16,742 nt of DNA from CBFDBT01 sp965603115 (GCA_965603115.1 CBFDBT010000040.1:1-16742); one strand, 5' to 3'. Positions 1-8,089 are shown, counted from the stretch's first letter. Numbers and translations are program-made. The notes: generated by a model from the letters alone, not told the origin.

Positions 1-556
1 GCCAAGCTTTAAGCATAGGCTTAAGCATTTCGCGCACTAAACTTTCCAGCGTATTTTCAGACCCCGTATATCCAGAGACCATCAGATCCGTTAAATGTGC
101 AAATGAAAGATTGGCAGCATCTGCTGTATCTTCAGACACAATCGGTTGAGAAACTGGCTCAAGCGGCATAGCTGCAGCCGTTTCAACGGGTGCAAATTCT
201 GTTAAATCCAGAACATCCTCTTCTTCTGGCTCAGGTTCCGGTTCCGGCTCTGGTTCCGGCTCTGGTTCCGGTTCCGGCTCAGGTTCCGGCTCAGGTTCCG
301 GCTCTGGTTCTGGTTCTGGCCCTTCTTCCAAAGGCTCAAGACCAGCAACTTCATCTAAGTCTTGCTCTGGTTCTGGTTCTGGCTCCGGTTCTGGTTCTGG
401 TTCTGGTTCCGGCTCTGATTCAGCTTCAGGCACAACTTCTTCATCCTCAGGAGTTCCCCCTTCAGATTCGTCTTCAGATTCGTCAGAAATAATCCGGCGT
501 ATAGATGCCAGAATTTCTTCCATAGTTGGTTCGTCTTCTGTATTTGCGTCGCTCAT
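1..556 (-). CDS. popZ: PopZ, cell-pole organizing protein (DUF2497), 3' end cut off
   Basis: Runs off the left edge; 185 codons are visible from the ATG at 556-554. The N-terminus carries the PopZ signature MEEILASIRRIIS (residues 12-24), the helix that recruits client proteins. The middle is the acidic Pro/Glu linker, here nearly pure PE dipeptides (8 copies at 365-415 and 16 copies at 224-319). The visible end (TLESLVREMLKPMLKAW) is the start of the conserved C-terminal oligomerisation helices, so only a few dozen residues are missing. PopZ forms a polar condensate that anchors ParB-bound origins and cell-cycle proteins in alphaproteobacteria. An SD-like AAGGAG lies about 14-15 nt upstream of the ATG. 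It lies downstream of tolC on the same strand but behind a terminator, so it probably has its own promoter in 557-730. A plus-strand frame across 190-492 is a shadow of the repeat. Confidence 0.93.
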   Translation of the reverse strand, partial: MSDANTEDEPTMEEILASIRRIISDESEDESEGGTPEDEEVVPEAESEPEPEPEPEPEPEPEPEQDLDEVAGLEPLEEGPEPEPEPEPEPEPEPEPEPEPEPEPEPEPEPEEEDVLDLTEFAPVETAAAMPLEPVSQPIVSEDTADAANLSFAHLTDLMVSGYTGSENTLESLVREMLKPMLKAW

Positions 557-730
557 TATACCCCGAGCCTCTCCTTAACTCCCTGCACAAGAGGGCCATT
601 TTCCTTTAGCCTTATCTAACAATCATTAAGCTTACTAATATGTTATCTTTAACACTTTAAAATCTTAATGAGCGCTTAAACAAATTCTTGCAACTCTATG
701 TAAACAGTATTTTTATATAAAAAGAAAGCA

Positions 731-757
731 AAAAAGGAGCCAAGTTGGCTCCTTTTT
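731..757 (-). terminator. Rho-independent terminator after tolC
   Basis: Near-perfect palindrome: AAAAAGGAGCC and GGCTCCTTTTT around a small AAGTT loop. Read on the minus strand, the GC stem is followed by a run of seven T. It sits about 45 bp after the tolC stop and about 175 bp before popZ, separating the two transcription units. The A/T flanks are symmetrical, so it may work in both directions. Confidence 0.9.
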
Positions 758-801
758 ATAAGATAGTAAAGTTGTCTTAACCTACTTTAGGTTTTAGCCC
801 C

Positions 802-2178
802 TTACCAACCGAACAATTTCCAACGAATTTTCTTGGTATTGGCATTGGCATCATAGGTCTGAACATCGAGCGCCATGTTCGAAGCGGTTAAACTTCCCAT
901 AGATGCAAGAAGACCATAAGCGGCGACATATTGATTTCGTTTAGCCCTTACCAGTTGCACATTACTGTCGAGAAGTTTCTGCTCGGCATCAAGTACGTTA
1001 AGCGTTGTTCGTGACCCTACAGCGGCTTCTTGACGCACACCTTCAAGTGCAATGCTGTTTGCCCGAACCTGTGCTTCAATTGATTGGATACTGGAATTGG
1101 TTGCTCTAAATTGATCCCAAGCAATATTCACCTGCTCCATCACCTGACGCTCTGCTAGCTGTATCAGCAAAAGCCGTTCGCTTCTGTTTTGCTTTGCGCG
1201 ACGAATATCTGATGAGCGCGCCCCACCAGTATAAAGCGGCATAGTCACACCAACGCCCACTTGCTTGACCGTGGTATTTGAACTCGAGTTATCCACAAAT
1301 CCACCAAAAGTTTGACCGCCTTCACTTTCAGCGCGAGAAATACTGGCGCGAATTCCGAGACTCGGCAATCTGCCACCTCTGGCTTGCTTGACCGCATATT
1401 GCGCGGCTTTCTCATTATAGCGCGCAATGACAACGGCAGGATTGCTCGCGAGAGCATATTCTGTTGCTTCACCCAGTGATGCGGGTAGTTGCGGTAGAGC
1501 ACTTGGCTGGCTCAAACTTGCTGGTGTATTACCAATAACAGAGCGATATGTTGCTCGACTGGCAGCCAAACTCGCCTCAGCAGATATTTCCTGAGAGACC
1601 GCAGCCGCTAAACTCGCCTCAGATTGCGCCACATCGGTGCGTGTAATCTCACCCACTTCAAAGCGATCTTTACTGGCTTGTAATTGACGCTCCAGCACCT
1701 GCACATTATTCTTTTGCAGATCAAGCGTGGCTTCATCTTTTAACACATCAACATAGGCGGTAACGGCGTTGAGAAAAACCGTCTGCTCTGTGTTCAATAA
1801 ATCAGCGCGGCCAGCTTTGATGATAGCTTCTGCTTGCTTTCTGGCATTAACCGATTGAAAGCCGTTAAAAATATTTTGCTCTGCATCGATGGAATAATTT
1901 TTTCCAGTATTTTTCAGCTCAGGTCGCGCTACGCCGTCTACATCACCAGTGGATGTAGATTTACCGTAACTGGCTGATCCGCTTATTGATGGCAAAAATC
2001 CTGAATTAGCCTTGGCAATACCTTCGTCCGTTGCCCTGAGCGCTGCGCGCTTGGCAGCCAGTTGCGGATTGCTGGAATAAGCGGCAGCCAGTGCCTCTCT
2101 TAAGTCTTCTGCAGATACCTGTGGTGATGTGACAAGGGCTGTCGATAACACCAAGGCGGAGATAATCCCCTTTTTCAT
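802..2178 (-). CDS. tolC: TolC family outer-membrane efflux channel
   Basis: A 458-residue protein with an N-terminal signal peptide (MKKGIISALVLSTALVTSPQVSA, cleaved near residue 23) followed by two outer-membrane-efflux (OEP) repeats rich in long heptad-like helices, e.g. residues around RKQAEAIIKAGRADLLNTEQ and the second-repeat stretch NVLDAEQKLLDSNVQLVRAK. Length and layout match TolC, the trimeric outer-membrane tunnel used by type I secretion and RND/MFS efflux pumps. The ATG at 2178 has a GGGAG ribosome site about 9 nt upstream. No inner-membrane pump or adaptor gene lies in the window, so it probably serves several systems encoded elsewhere. The position between a pcm-like gene and popZ is the usual alphaproteobacterial order. 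I see no lesion. Confidence 0.95.
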   Translation of the reverse strand: MKKGIISALVLSTALVTSPQVSAEDLREALAAAYSSNPQLAAKRAALRATDEGIAKANSGFLPSISGSASYGKSTSTGDVDGVARPELKNTGKNYSIDAEQNIFNGFQSVNARKQAEAIIKAGRADLLNTEQTVFLNAVTAYVDVLKDEATLDLQKNNVQVLERQLQASKDRFEVGEITRTDVAQSEASLAAAVSQEISAEASLAASRATYRSVIGNTPASLSQPSALPQLPASLGEATEYALASNPAVVIARYNEKAAQYAVKQARGGRLPSLGIRASISRAESEGGQTFGGFVDNSSSNTTVKQVGVGVTMPLYTGGARSSDIRRAKQNRSERLLLIQLAERQVMEQVNIAWDQFRATNSSIQSIEAQVRANSIALEGVRQEAAVGSRTTLNVLDAEQKLLDSNVQLVRAKRNQYVAAYGLLASMGSLTASNMALDVQTYDANANTKKIRWKLFGW

Positions 2179-2443
2179 ATGTTCACTCCCGTTAGCGTTT
2201 CTCAGGGGAAACTTTTCCTCGCTTTATGATTATCGAAAAACCAGCCCTGACTGTTTTCTCGCTGGGATTGCTTATGCTTCCCGATTTATTATCGCGAACT
2301 TTTATGCTCACTCATTTTACGGCTATTGCCGATCTTCTTAACACGGCTTGTGGCCGTTAATCCTCAGTCTGGCACAAAAGGTTGCATTTGCCAAACCCAT
2401 GGAGCGAAAAAATACACTCCACTAATAAATAGTCTTCGCCAGC

Positions 2444-3097
2444 CTAAAAAACAAAACCCTCTTTTGCTTCAAAACCTACTAGCACAGGCACATTGGCATC
2501 AAACAAACGCGTAATAACCAACGCACCATCTTCTTTGCTTATCAGATGGCCCCGACCAACTGAATTTTCAAGCTTTACGCACACAAGGCGACCGCCCTCT
2601 TTAAGCTGGGCTGTTAACTTGGCAGGGATATCGGCGACCGCGCCGCCAACAAAAATCACATCGTAAGGCCCCTGCTTTGCAACACCCGCTGCATGCGCGC
2701 CCGTCACCACCGCCACATTAACTATGTCTTGGCCTGCTAAAGTTTCCTCAGCCTTTGCCGACAGTTTGGCGTCTTCTTCCAGTGCCACAACAGCATCCGC
2801 CAGCTCAGAAATAACAGCGGACGAATAGCCCGTGGCACAGCCAATATCGAGCACAAGGTCGGTTTTTTTAATGGCAGCAGCACCAAGGAGCTTGGCAAAA
2901 ATCATCGGCTCCATCAAATAGCGGCCACCGCCGATATCGATATCATCATCCACATACGCCACACCGCGCATGGCTTTTGGAACAAATTCCTCGCGTTTAA
3001 CCCCTTCGATGGCATGGATAATGTCTTCATCATTCATCCTGTTGGGGCGAAGTTGGCTATTAATCATTGATGTGCGTGCTTGAGATGTACCAGTCAC
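2444..3097 (-). CDS. Protein-L-isoaspartate O-methyltransferase-like protein
   Basis: A 217-residue class I SAM-dependent methyltransferase of the PCMT family. The SAM-binding motif I is LVLDIGCATGYSS (residues 81-93), with an acidic residue after the next strand (ALEEDA, near 107) that would bind the SAM ribose. The N-terminus (MINSQLRPNRMNDEDIIHAI, EEFVPKAMRGVAYVD) is typical of the short alphaproteobacterial paralogue found beside tolC. The Ser/Thr-rich isoaspartate-site motif of classical Pcm is replaced by GRYLMEPMIFAKL (59-70), so repair of isoaspartyl residues should not be assumed. The start is GTG at 3097, supported by AGGAAGAG just upstream; the next Met (residue 11) has no such site. 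A 265-bp gap precedes tolC, so cotranscription is possible but not shown. Confidence 0.85.
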   Translation of the reverse strand: MTGTSQARTSMINSQLRPNRMNDEDIIHAIEGVKREEFVPKAMRGVAYVDDDIDIGGGRYLMEPMIFAKLLGAAAIKKTDLVLDIGCATGYSSAVISELADAVVALEEDAKLSAKAEETLAGQDIVNVAVVTGAHAAGVAKQGPYDVIFVGGAVADIPAKLTAQLKEGGRLVCVKLENSVGRGHLISKEDGALVITRLFDANVPVLVGFEAKEGFVF

Positions 3098-3143
3098 TGC
3101 TCTTCCTATCTTATCGCTGCCTTTAGTGTGGCTGCGTGATTAT

Positions 3144-3267
3144 TTACTGACGATTAACAGGGTTTATAATATGTGTCGGCCTCGCCCGCAATGCTAATCC
3201 ACTGTTTATACGATAATTATGCAAAAAAGGCCTCTGTGAGGCACCGCAATGGCCAAATCGTCAGTAA
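3144..3267. repeat. 12-bp inverted repeat upstream of the pcm-like gene
   Basis: TTACTGACGATT (3144-3155) recurs exactly inverted as AATCGTCAGTAA (3256-3267). The arms are 100 bp apart and do not extend further. They could be two operator half-sites or the ends of a small decayed element. The function is unknown. Confidence 0.4.
3223..3242 (-). terminator. Minus-strand intrinsic terminator upstream of the pcm-like gene
   Basis: GCCTC-TGT-GAGGC hairpin at 3230-3242. Read on the minus strand it is followed by C and six T (plus strand A-run 3223-3228), which is terminator-like on that strand only. No minus-strand gene lies upstream of it before the tRNA-Cys gene. It could block antisense transcription, attenuate the pcm leader, or end a short unannotated RNA. 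Confidence 0.55.
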
Positions 3268-3290
3268 TGTAAAATTATTGAAACATTCGA

Positions 3291-3319
3291 TTGCGCAAGT
3301 CTAATGGCTTTGCTATAGG
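3291..3319 (+). promoter_or_regulatory. Probable promoter of tRNA-Cys
   Basis: TTGCGC (3291-3296) and TATAGG (3314-3319) are separated by 17 bp, a sigma70-like arrangement. Initiation near 3326 would lie about 12 nt before the mature tRNA 5' end. Assigned by eye from spacing and partial consensus. Confidence 0.45.
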
Positions 3320-3337
3320 CTTGCTCACACCATATGA

Positions 3338-3411
3338 GGCGCGGTGGCGGAGTGGTGACGCAGCGGATTGCAAATCCGTGTACACGAGTTCGATTCTCGT
3401 CCGCGCCTCCA
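3338..3411 (+). tRNA. tRNA-Cys (anticodon GCA), CCA encoded
   Basis: The acceptor arms GGCGCGG (3338-3344) and CCGCGCC (3401-3407) pair fully. The anticodon stem GCGGA/TCCGT closes the loop TTGCAAA with anticodon GCA. The T arm is ACGAG-TTCGATT-CTCGT, the discriminator base is T and CCA is genomically encoded. Bases 3358-3395, from the D-arm end through the T loop, are duplicated exactly at 9251-9288, suggesting this gene was the integration target of the segment that follows. The tRNA itself is intact. Confidence 0.97.
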
Positions 3412-3475
3412 TACCTTTCATGAATTTCGGGTAATCATTTTTCATTTTAGGGGCCTATCACGGCTCCCTATCCAT

Positions 3476-3595
3476 CTATTAAAGTTTTTATTCAACTCCT
3501 TATAAAAGCATGATACCTATGACATTCAATGCCATATGGTAGTAAAAATAAAGAAAATAAGGTGCCCAAAAAGCCCAAACACCCTATTAAAGTTT
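3476..3595 (+). repeat. 12-bp direct repeat between tRNA-Cys and the TPR gene
   Basis: CTATTAAAGTTT occurs at 3476-3487 and 3584-3595, 108 bp apart. It lies in the AT-rich 213-bp gene-free stretch 3412-3624, where I see no convincing terminator after the tRNA. It may be chance in AT-rich DNA or recombinase arm-type sites of a former element. Confidence 0.3.
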
Positions 3596-3624
3596 AGTCA
3601 GTGATTTTTAGATCAGAGGGTATC

Positions 3625-5124
3625 ATGTCTGTAGTGAATTTTTACAAGCAAGGCCAAATGCTTACCCGACGCGGTAAATATGGCGAGGCGATCGAGAGCT
3701 TTGAGAAAGCCCTCGCCGTTAACCCTAAGGATACCAATGCGATATTCGCACTCGGCAATGTCGCCAAAAAAATGGGCCTGCCTGATGTCGCAGAAAAAAT
3801 GTTCCGCGCTACACTCGCGCTGCTACCAAACTCCATGGAAGCGGCCTCTAACCTAGGCACACTTCTCATCGACCTTGATCGCATCGATGAAGCCATCGAT
3901 ATTTATCAGGGCATTCTCGCAAACCATCCTGAAAATGCCGAGACATGGCTCAACTTAGCTATCGCCGTTAAAAAGAGCGGCGATTTGGAAAAAGCTGAGA
4001 TATTCACCCACGAATCTTTGCGGCTCAAACCTAAATATGCGGCGGCCTACGTAAGCCTGTCCGAGATTTTATTCAGCCAGAATGATCTCGATGGCGCCAT
4101 GGAGGCAATAGACAAGGCGTGGCGACTTGATAAAAAAAGTGGCCGAATTCGCTATAATCGGTCTGAATTTCTTTTAGCTAGCGGGGCGCTTGAAGAAGGC
4201 TGGCGTGAAATGGATTACAGCCTTCAGCGTTACGAAGGGCGCGTTACCCGCTATCATCACAAATTAAAACGCTGGAACGGTGAAAACCTTGAGGGAAAAT
4301 CAATATTACTCTCTGGCGAACAAGGCTTGGGCGACCAAATTCGCTACATAAATTGCATTCCCGATATTTTGGAAAAAGTGGCCCATGTGGCTATCGAAAC
4401 CGAGCCTCGTCTAGTAAACCTCATTGCAAGAACCTTCCCCGAGGCCGATGTCTACCCCATTGATTGCAGTAAAGTAACGGATACATGGCATTTTAATTAC
4501 GACTGGCCTGTCAATACACTCGATTATGCCAGCCCGATGCTTAATCTTTTCCGGTTTTTTCGAGGTGCCATTACAGATTTCCCGTCACCCGCCGTTACCA
4601 TAGTCACCGATCCTGATGAGCAGGCAAAATGGCACAAACGTGTCGCAGATAAAACCAAAGGGTTGAAAATTGGTCTCTGCTGGCGGGGTGGCATATCAAC
4701 AATCGCAAGGGACATACATGCGGTTGATCTGCTTGCCATGGCGCCCATTCTTACCCTGAAAGGCGTCAGCTTTTTTAACCTCATGTATTCTGATTGTAAG
4801 GAAGAACGCGACACGGTTAAGGATCAACTCGGTGTCGACATTATCACCTTCGATGATCTGGATTATAAAAATGACATGGAAGCCATCTTTGCCCTGAGCA
4901 ATGAAATGGACATTATGATATCCTGCACCAGCACGCCTTTCAGCATCACCGCCGCGTTGGGCATTCCGACATATTTGATGATGCCCTTCCCTATTTGGCA
5001 GGCTTTAGGAACAGACTATATGCCGATGGAGCCCTCTGTCACCCCCTACACACAAGAAAAGGCGGGAGATTGGTCTGACGTTGTAGAAAAAATCGCTGCG
5101 AGGATCAATAAAGATTGGCTGTAA
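3625..5124 (+). CDS. TPR-glycosyltransferase fusion protein (FlmG-like architecture)
   Basis: A 499-residue protein. Residues 1-170 hold about five tetratricopeptide repeats (e.g. GKYGEAIESFEKALAVNPKD, then units near 52, 86, 120 and 154), a protein-binding solenoid. Residues 185-499 form a GT-B/family-9-like glycosyltransferase module with the family landmarks EEGWREMDY (190), RWNGENLEGKSILLSGEQGLGD (216-237), GLKIGLCWRGG (347-356) and ISCTSTPFSITAALGIP (432-448). There is no signal peptide or membrane segment, so it should be cytoplasmic. The same TPR-plus-transferase design occurs in FlmG, which glycosylates flagellin with pseudaminic acid in Caulobacter. The downstream CMP-nonulosonate genes make a similar role plausible, but the acceptor is unknown and no flagellin gene is in view. 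I chose the ATG at 3625, preceded by AGAGGG at 3615-3620, over the GTG at 3601. It lies just inside the putative island. Confidence 0.8.
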   Translation: MSVVNFYKQGQMLTRRGKYGEAIESFEKALAVNPKDTNAIFALGNVAKKMGLPDVAEKMFRATLALLPNSMEAASNLGTLLIDLDRIDEAIDIYQGILANHPENAETWLNLAIAVKKSGDLEKAEIFTHESLRLKPKYAAAYVSLSEILFSQNDLDGAMEAIDKAWRLDKKSGRIRYNRSEFLLASGALEEGWREMDYSLQRYEGRVTRYHHKLKRWNGENLEGKSILLSGEQGLGDQIRYINCIPDILEKVAHVAIETEPRLVNLIARTFPEADVYPIDCSKVTDTWHFNYDWPVNTLDYASPMLNLFRFFRGAITDFPSPAVTIVTDPDEQAKWHKRVADKTKGLKIGLCWRGGISTIARDIHAVDLLAMAPILTLKGVSFFNLMYSDCKEERDTVKDQLGVDIITFDDLDYKNDMEAIFALSNEMDIMISCTSTPFSITAALGIPTYLMMPFPIWQALGTDYMPMEPSVTPYTQEKAGDWSDVVEKIAARINKDWL

Positions 5125-5234
5125 TTAGGTCTCACTAACCACCGCGTGTTCAACATAGACATTGAGAAATAAATTACTTAAGCTCAAAGATGAGAGACTA
5201 TGCCCCTATAAACAGGAATGGATTACAGTAAATT

Positions 5235-6953
5235 ATGAAAATAATAGGTCTTATTCCAGCCCGTGGCGGGTCCAAGGGAATTTTAAACAAAAACATCGTT
5301 GAATTAAACAGCAAACCGTTGATTGAATATAGCATTTCGGCGGGTCTCGACAGTGACTATATCGATGCCATATATGTCTCTTCCGATTCAAAAAAAATAC
5401 TGACTGTCGCAGAGGGTTGTGGCGCAAAGACTTTGCTGCGACCAGCAACTCTAGCGACTGACATTACCACCACCGATGCTGTCATTGCCCAAATTCTCTC
5501 GCTGGACCATTTCAAAAGCTTTGTTGAAGAAAACGGCTTAATCGTCCTGCTACAGCCTACGTCACCGCTCAGGACGACACAGCATATAGACGAGGCGATT
5601 GAATTAATCCTCAAACAGGACGAGGATACGTCGCTTATAAGCGTTTGCAAACCCGCAGAGCATCCAGCAAAATCTTTTGCCGTAGATGACGCAGGATATC
5701 TCACCAGCCTATATGGCGAAGACGCGCCCTTTACACCACGCCAAAAATTACCAGAAGCCTATATGCCCAATGGTGCAATCTATATATTCAGGGCAAAATC
5801 ATTTTTAGAGAATAGCTGTATCCCGCGTACGAAAATTATTCCCTACCTTATGAAAGAGAGCGAAAGCACCGACATAGACACACGAGAAGATCTCGAACGC
5901 GTCGAAACTACAATGACACCCTTTCAAATTGGGGACCGTATAATTTCTGCCGATCATCCACCGCTGGTAATAGCTGAAATTGGCATTAATCACGGGGGCA
6001 GCCTCGCACAAGCCAAAAAGCTGGTGCTGGCGGCGAAAGAGGCCGGTGCTGAAATTGTGAAATTTCAGTCGCATGTCATTGAGGATGAGATGAGCGGGCA
6101 CGCTAAAACAGTCATTCCAGGAAATGCCGATATTTCAATCTATGAAATCATGGCATCCTGCACCTTGTCTGAAGATGAAGAACGGGAGTTGAAAGATTTC
6201 GTTGAAAAGCAAGATTTGCTCTTTTTAAGCACGCCTTTTTCTCGCGCCGCCGCTGATCGGCTCGAATCGATGGGCGTAAAGGCTTATAAAATCGGCTCCG
6301 GTGAATGTAATAATTACCCCCTCATTGACCATATCGCATCCTTTGGTAAACCCATCATTCTCAGCACGGGTATGAACAATATCAAAGCCGTCGCAAAAGC
6401 GGTGAAAATATTTACTAAGCACAAAGTGCCATACGCACTGTTACATTGCACAAATGTATATCCGACCCCGCCCGAAGCGGTTCGTTTAGGGGGCATGATA
6501 GAGTTACAGAAAGCCTTCCCGGATGCTCAAATAGGGCTGTCTGACCATACTACCGGCAATTATGCCTGCTTGGGAGCCGTTGCTCTTGGTGCAACAATCG
6601 TTGAACGCCATTTCACCGACGATATGAAAAGAGATGGTCCTGATGTGATTTGCTCAATGGACCCAAAAGCCATGCGCGAACTGATAGAAGGCTGCAACCT
6701 ATTACAAAAAATGCGCGGCGGCAAAAAAGAACTCGCCGATATAGAGGTCGTAACAGCGGATTTTGCTTTCGCTTCTGTCGTTACTATTCAACCGGTTAAG
6801 GCTGGAGAGAAATTTAGTAAATCAAACTTATGGGTAAAAAGGCCTGGCACCGGGGACTATTTAGCCGAAGACTATGATCAATTACTCGGCCAGACAGCGA
6901 GCCGTGATTTACCAGTAGACTATCAGATTTGCGAGGGGGATTTCACCAAATGA
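5235..6953 (+). CDS. Bifunctional NeuA-NeuB fusion: CMP-nonulosonate cytidylyltransferase / nonulosonate synthase
   Basis: One uninterrupted 572-residue frame fuses two enzymes that are normally separate. Residues 1-226 are an acylneuraminate cytidylyltransferase (NeuA/LegF type): nucleotide-binding IPARGGSKGI at 7-16, LLQPTSPLR at 105-113, PNGAIYIF at 178-185 and ESTDIDTREDL at 210-220. Residues 227-572 are a NeuB-type synthase: AEIGINHGGS at 247-256, KFQSH at 276-280, STPFSRAAADRLESMGVKAYKIGSGE and IGLSDHT, ending in a SAF (antifreeze-like) domain over roughly the last 65 residues. NeuB condenses a 2-epimerised hexosamine with phosphoenolpyruvate; NeuA activates the product with CTP. The Met at residue 227 (5913) is probably the ancestral neuB start, so fusion needed only loss of a neuA stop. 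The ATG at 5235 has an in-frame TAA just upstream and only a weak, distant AGGA. The stop overlaps the neuC start by 4 bp. Whether the sugar is sialic or legionaminic acid cannot be told. Confidence 0.92.
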   Translation: MKIIGLIPARGGSKGILNKNIVELNSKPLIEYSISAGLDSDYIDAIYVSSDSKKILTVAEGCGAKTLLRPATLATDITTTDAVIAQILSLDHFKSFVEENGLIVLLQPTSPLRTTQHIDEAIELILKQDEDTSLISVCKPAEHPAKSFAVDDAGYLTSLYGEDAPFTPRQKLPEAYMPNGAIYIFRAKSFLENSCIPRTKIIPYLMKESESTDIDTREDLERVETTMTPFQIGDRIISADHPPLVIAEIGINHGGSLAQAKKLVLAAKEAGAEIVKFQSHVIEDEMSGHAKTVIPGNADISIYEIMASCTLSEDEERELKDFVEKQDLLFLSTPFSRAAADRLESMGVKAYKIGSGECNNYPLIDHIASFGKPIILSTGMNNIKAVAKAVKIFTKHKVPYALLHCTNVYPTPPEAVRLGGMIELQKAFPDAQIGLSDHTTGNYACLGAVALGATIVERHFTDDMKRDGPDVICSMDPKAMRELIEGCNLLQKMRGGKKELADIEVVTADFAFASVVTIQPVKAGEKFSKSNLWVKRPGTGDYLAEDYDQLLGQTASRDLPVDYQICEGDFTK

Positions 6954-8089
6954 CCGATCCAACGCCGAAGAAAAAAATAGTATTTTTAACCGGAACCCGC
7001 GCAGATTTTGGCAAATTGAAAAGCCTGTTAAATCAGATTGTTCCGCACGCTGAATTTGATGTGCATATTTTTGTTACTGGCATGCATATGCTATCCAAAT
7101 ACGGTTCAACCTACATTGAGGTTGAGCGAAATAAATTTCCAAACATCTACAAATTCATCAATCAAAACCACAGCGATAATATGGATGTTGTATTGGGAAA
7201 AACCATTGCCGGTTTTTCTGATTATATCAGCGAAACCAAACCAGACTTAATCGTTGTTCACGGTGACCGGGTTGAGGCCATGGCAGGGGCGATCGTCGGC
7301 AGCTTGAGAAATATCAAGGTTGCCCATATCGAAGGCGGTGAAGTTTCAGGCACAATTGATGAGGTTATCAGACACTCGGTATCAAAACTGTCCCACGTCC
7401 ATTTTGTCGCGAACGAAGAAGCCAAAAACAGGCTTATTCAACTGGGGGAACACCAGAATTAGATCTATGTCATTGGCTCGCCCGACCTGGATATTATGGC
7501 ATCCGCTGAATTACCAACACTCGAGATGGTGAGAGAGAAATACGAATTTTCTTTCGCGACGTATGGGGTGGTTTTGTTTCATCCGGTTACCACTGAAAGT
7601 GACGACATCAGTTGGCAGGCAGAACAGCTGATGTCATCTCTCAAGAAAAGCCAAAAACAATATGTCATCATATTCCCCAACAATGATTACGGCTCGCAAA
7701 ATATTTTAAGCGAATATGACAAGGCGAGAGACAATCCTAATTTCAGAATCCTCCCATCGATGAACTTTGAGCATTTTCTAACCCTGTTGAAAAATGCTGA
7801 GTTGCTGATTGGTAATTCTTCTGCAGGCGTACGTGAAACGCCTTTTTATGGCGTACCAAGTATTGATATCGGCACACGCCAGAACCGAAGAGCAAAATCA
7901 AAGACCATTATACATACCGATTACACCAGTGAGAGCATCGACAAAGCGATCTTGGCTACATCCGCGATGCCCCGTGAAAAGGAAACTCTCTTTGGGCATG
8001 GCAACAGCGCTGAAGCTTTTACAAAAATACTCACTGGTGAAAGTTTCTGGAATATTCCTACCCAGAAATACTTCATCGACGTGGAATAA
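6950..8089 (+). pseudogene. neuC: NeuC-type UDP-GlcNAc 2-epimerase (hydrolysing), interrupted by one in-frame TAG
   Basis: Read through the TAG at 7460-7462, the frame spans 379 codons, the usual NeuC length. The N-terminal half has LTGTRADFGKLKSL (13-26), VTGMHMLSKYG, VVHGDRVEAMAGA (102-114) and HIEGGEVSGTIDEVIRHSVS (126-145). After the stop at codon 171 homology resumes without a gap: IYVIGSPDLDIM, FHPVTTE, FPNNDYGS, IGNSSAGVRETPFYGVP. The enzyme splits and epimerises UDP-GlcNAc (or, in the LegG type, a diacetamido sugar) to feed NeuB. The ATG at 6950 overlaps the neuAB stop as ATGA, with GAGGGGGA upstream, so translation is coupled; the TTG at 6929 is less likely. An internal ATG at 7496 could restart the second half but lacks a clear ribosome site. 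A true nonsense mutation, a sequencing error, readthrough or a two-part enzyme are possible; inactivation is the simplest reading. Confidence 0.85.

Noticed and set aside
224..415. Periodic repeat considered as CRISPR or intergenic tandem repeat
   Set aside because: The period is 6 bp, in frame inside popZ, with no spacers or long repeat units.
190..492. 100-residue plus-strand ORF rich in Leu, Val, Pro and Ala
   Set aside because: It is the antisense shadow of the Pro-Glu repeat in popZ, whose conserved N- and C-terminal motifs lie on the minus strand.
6929..6949. TTG at 6929 as the neuC start
   Set aside because: The ATG at 6950 gives the family-typical N-terminus, overlaps the upstream stop as ATGA and has GAGGGGGA at proper distance.
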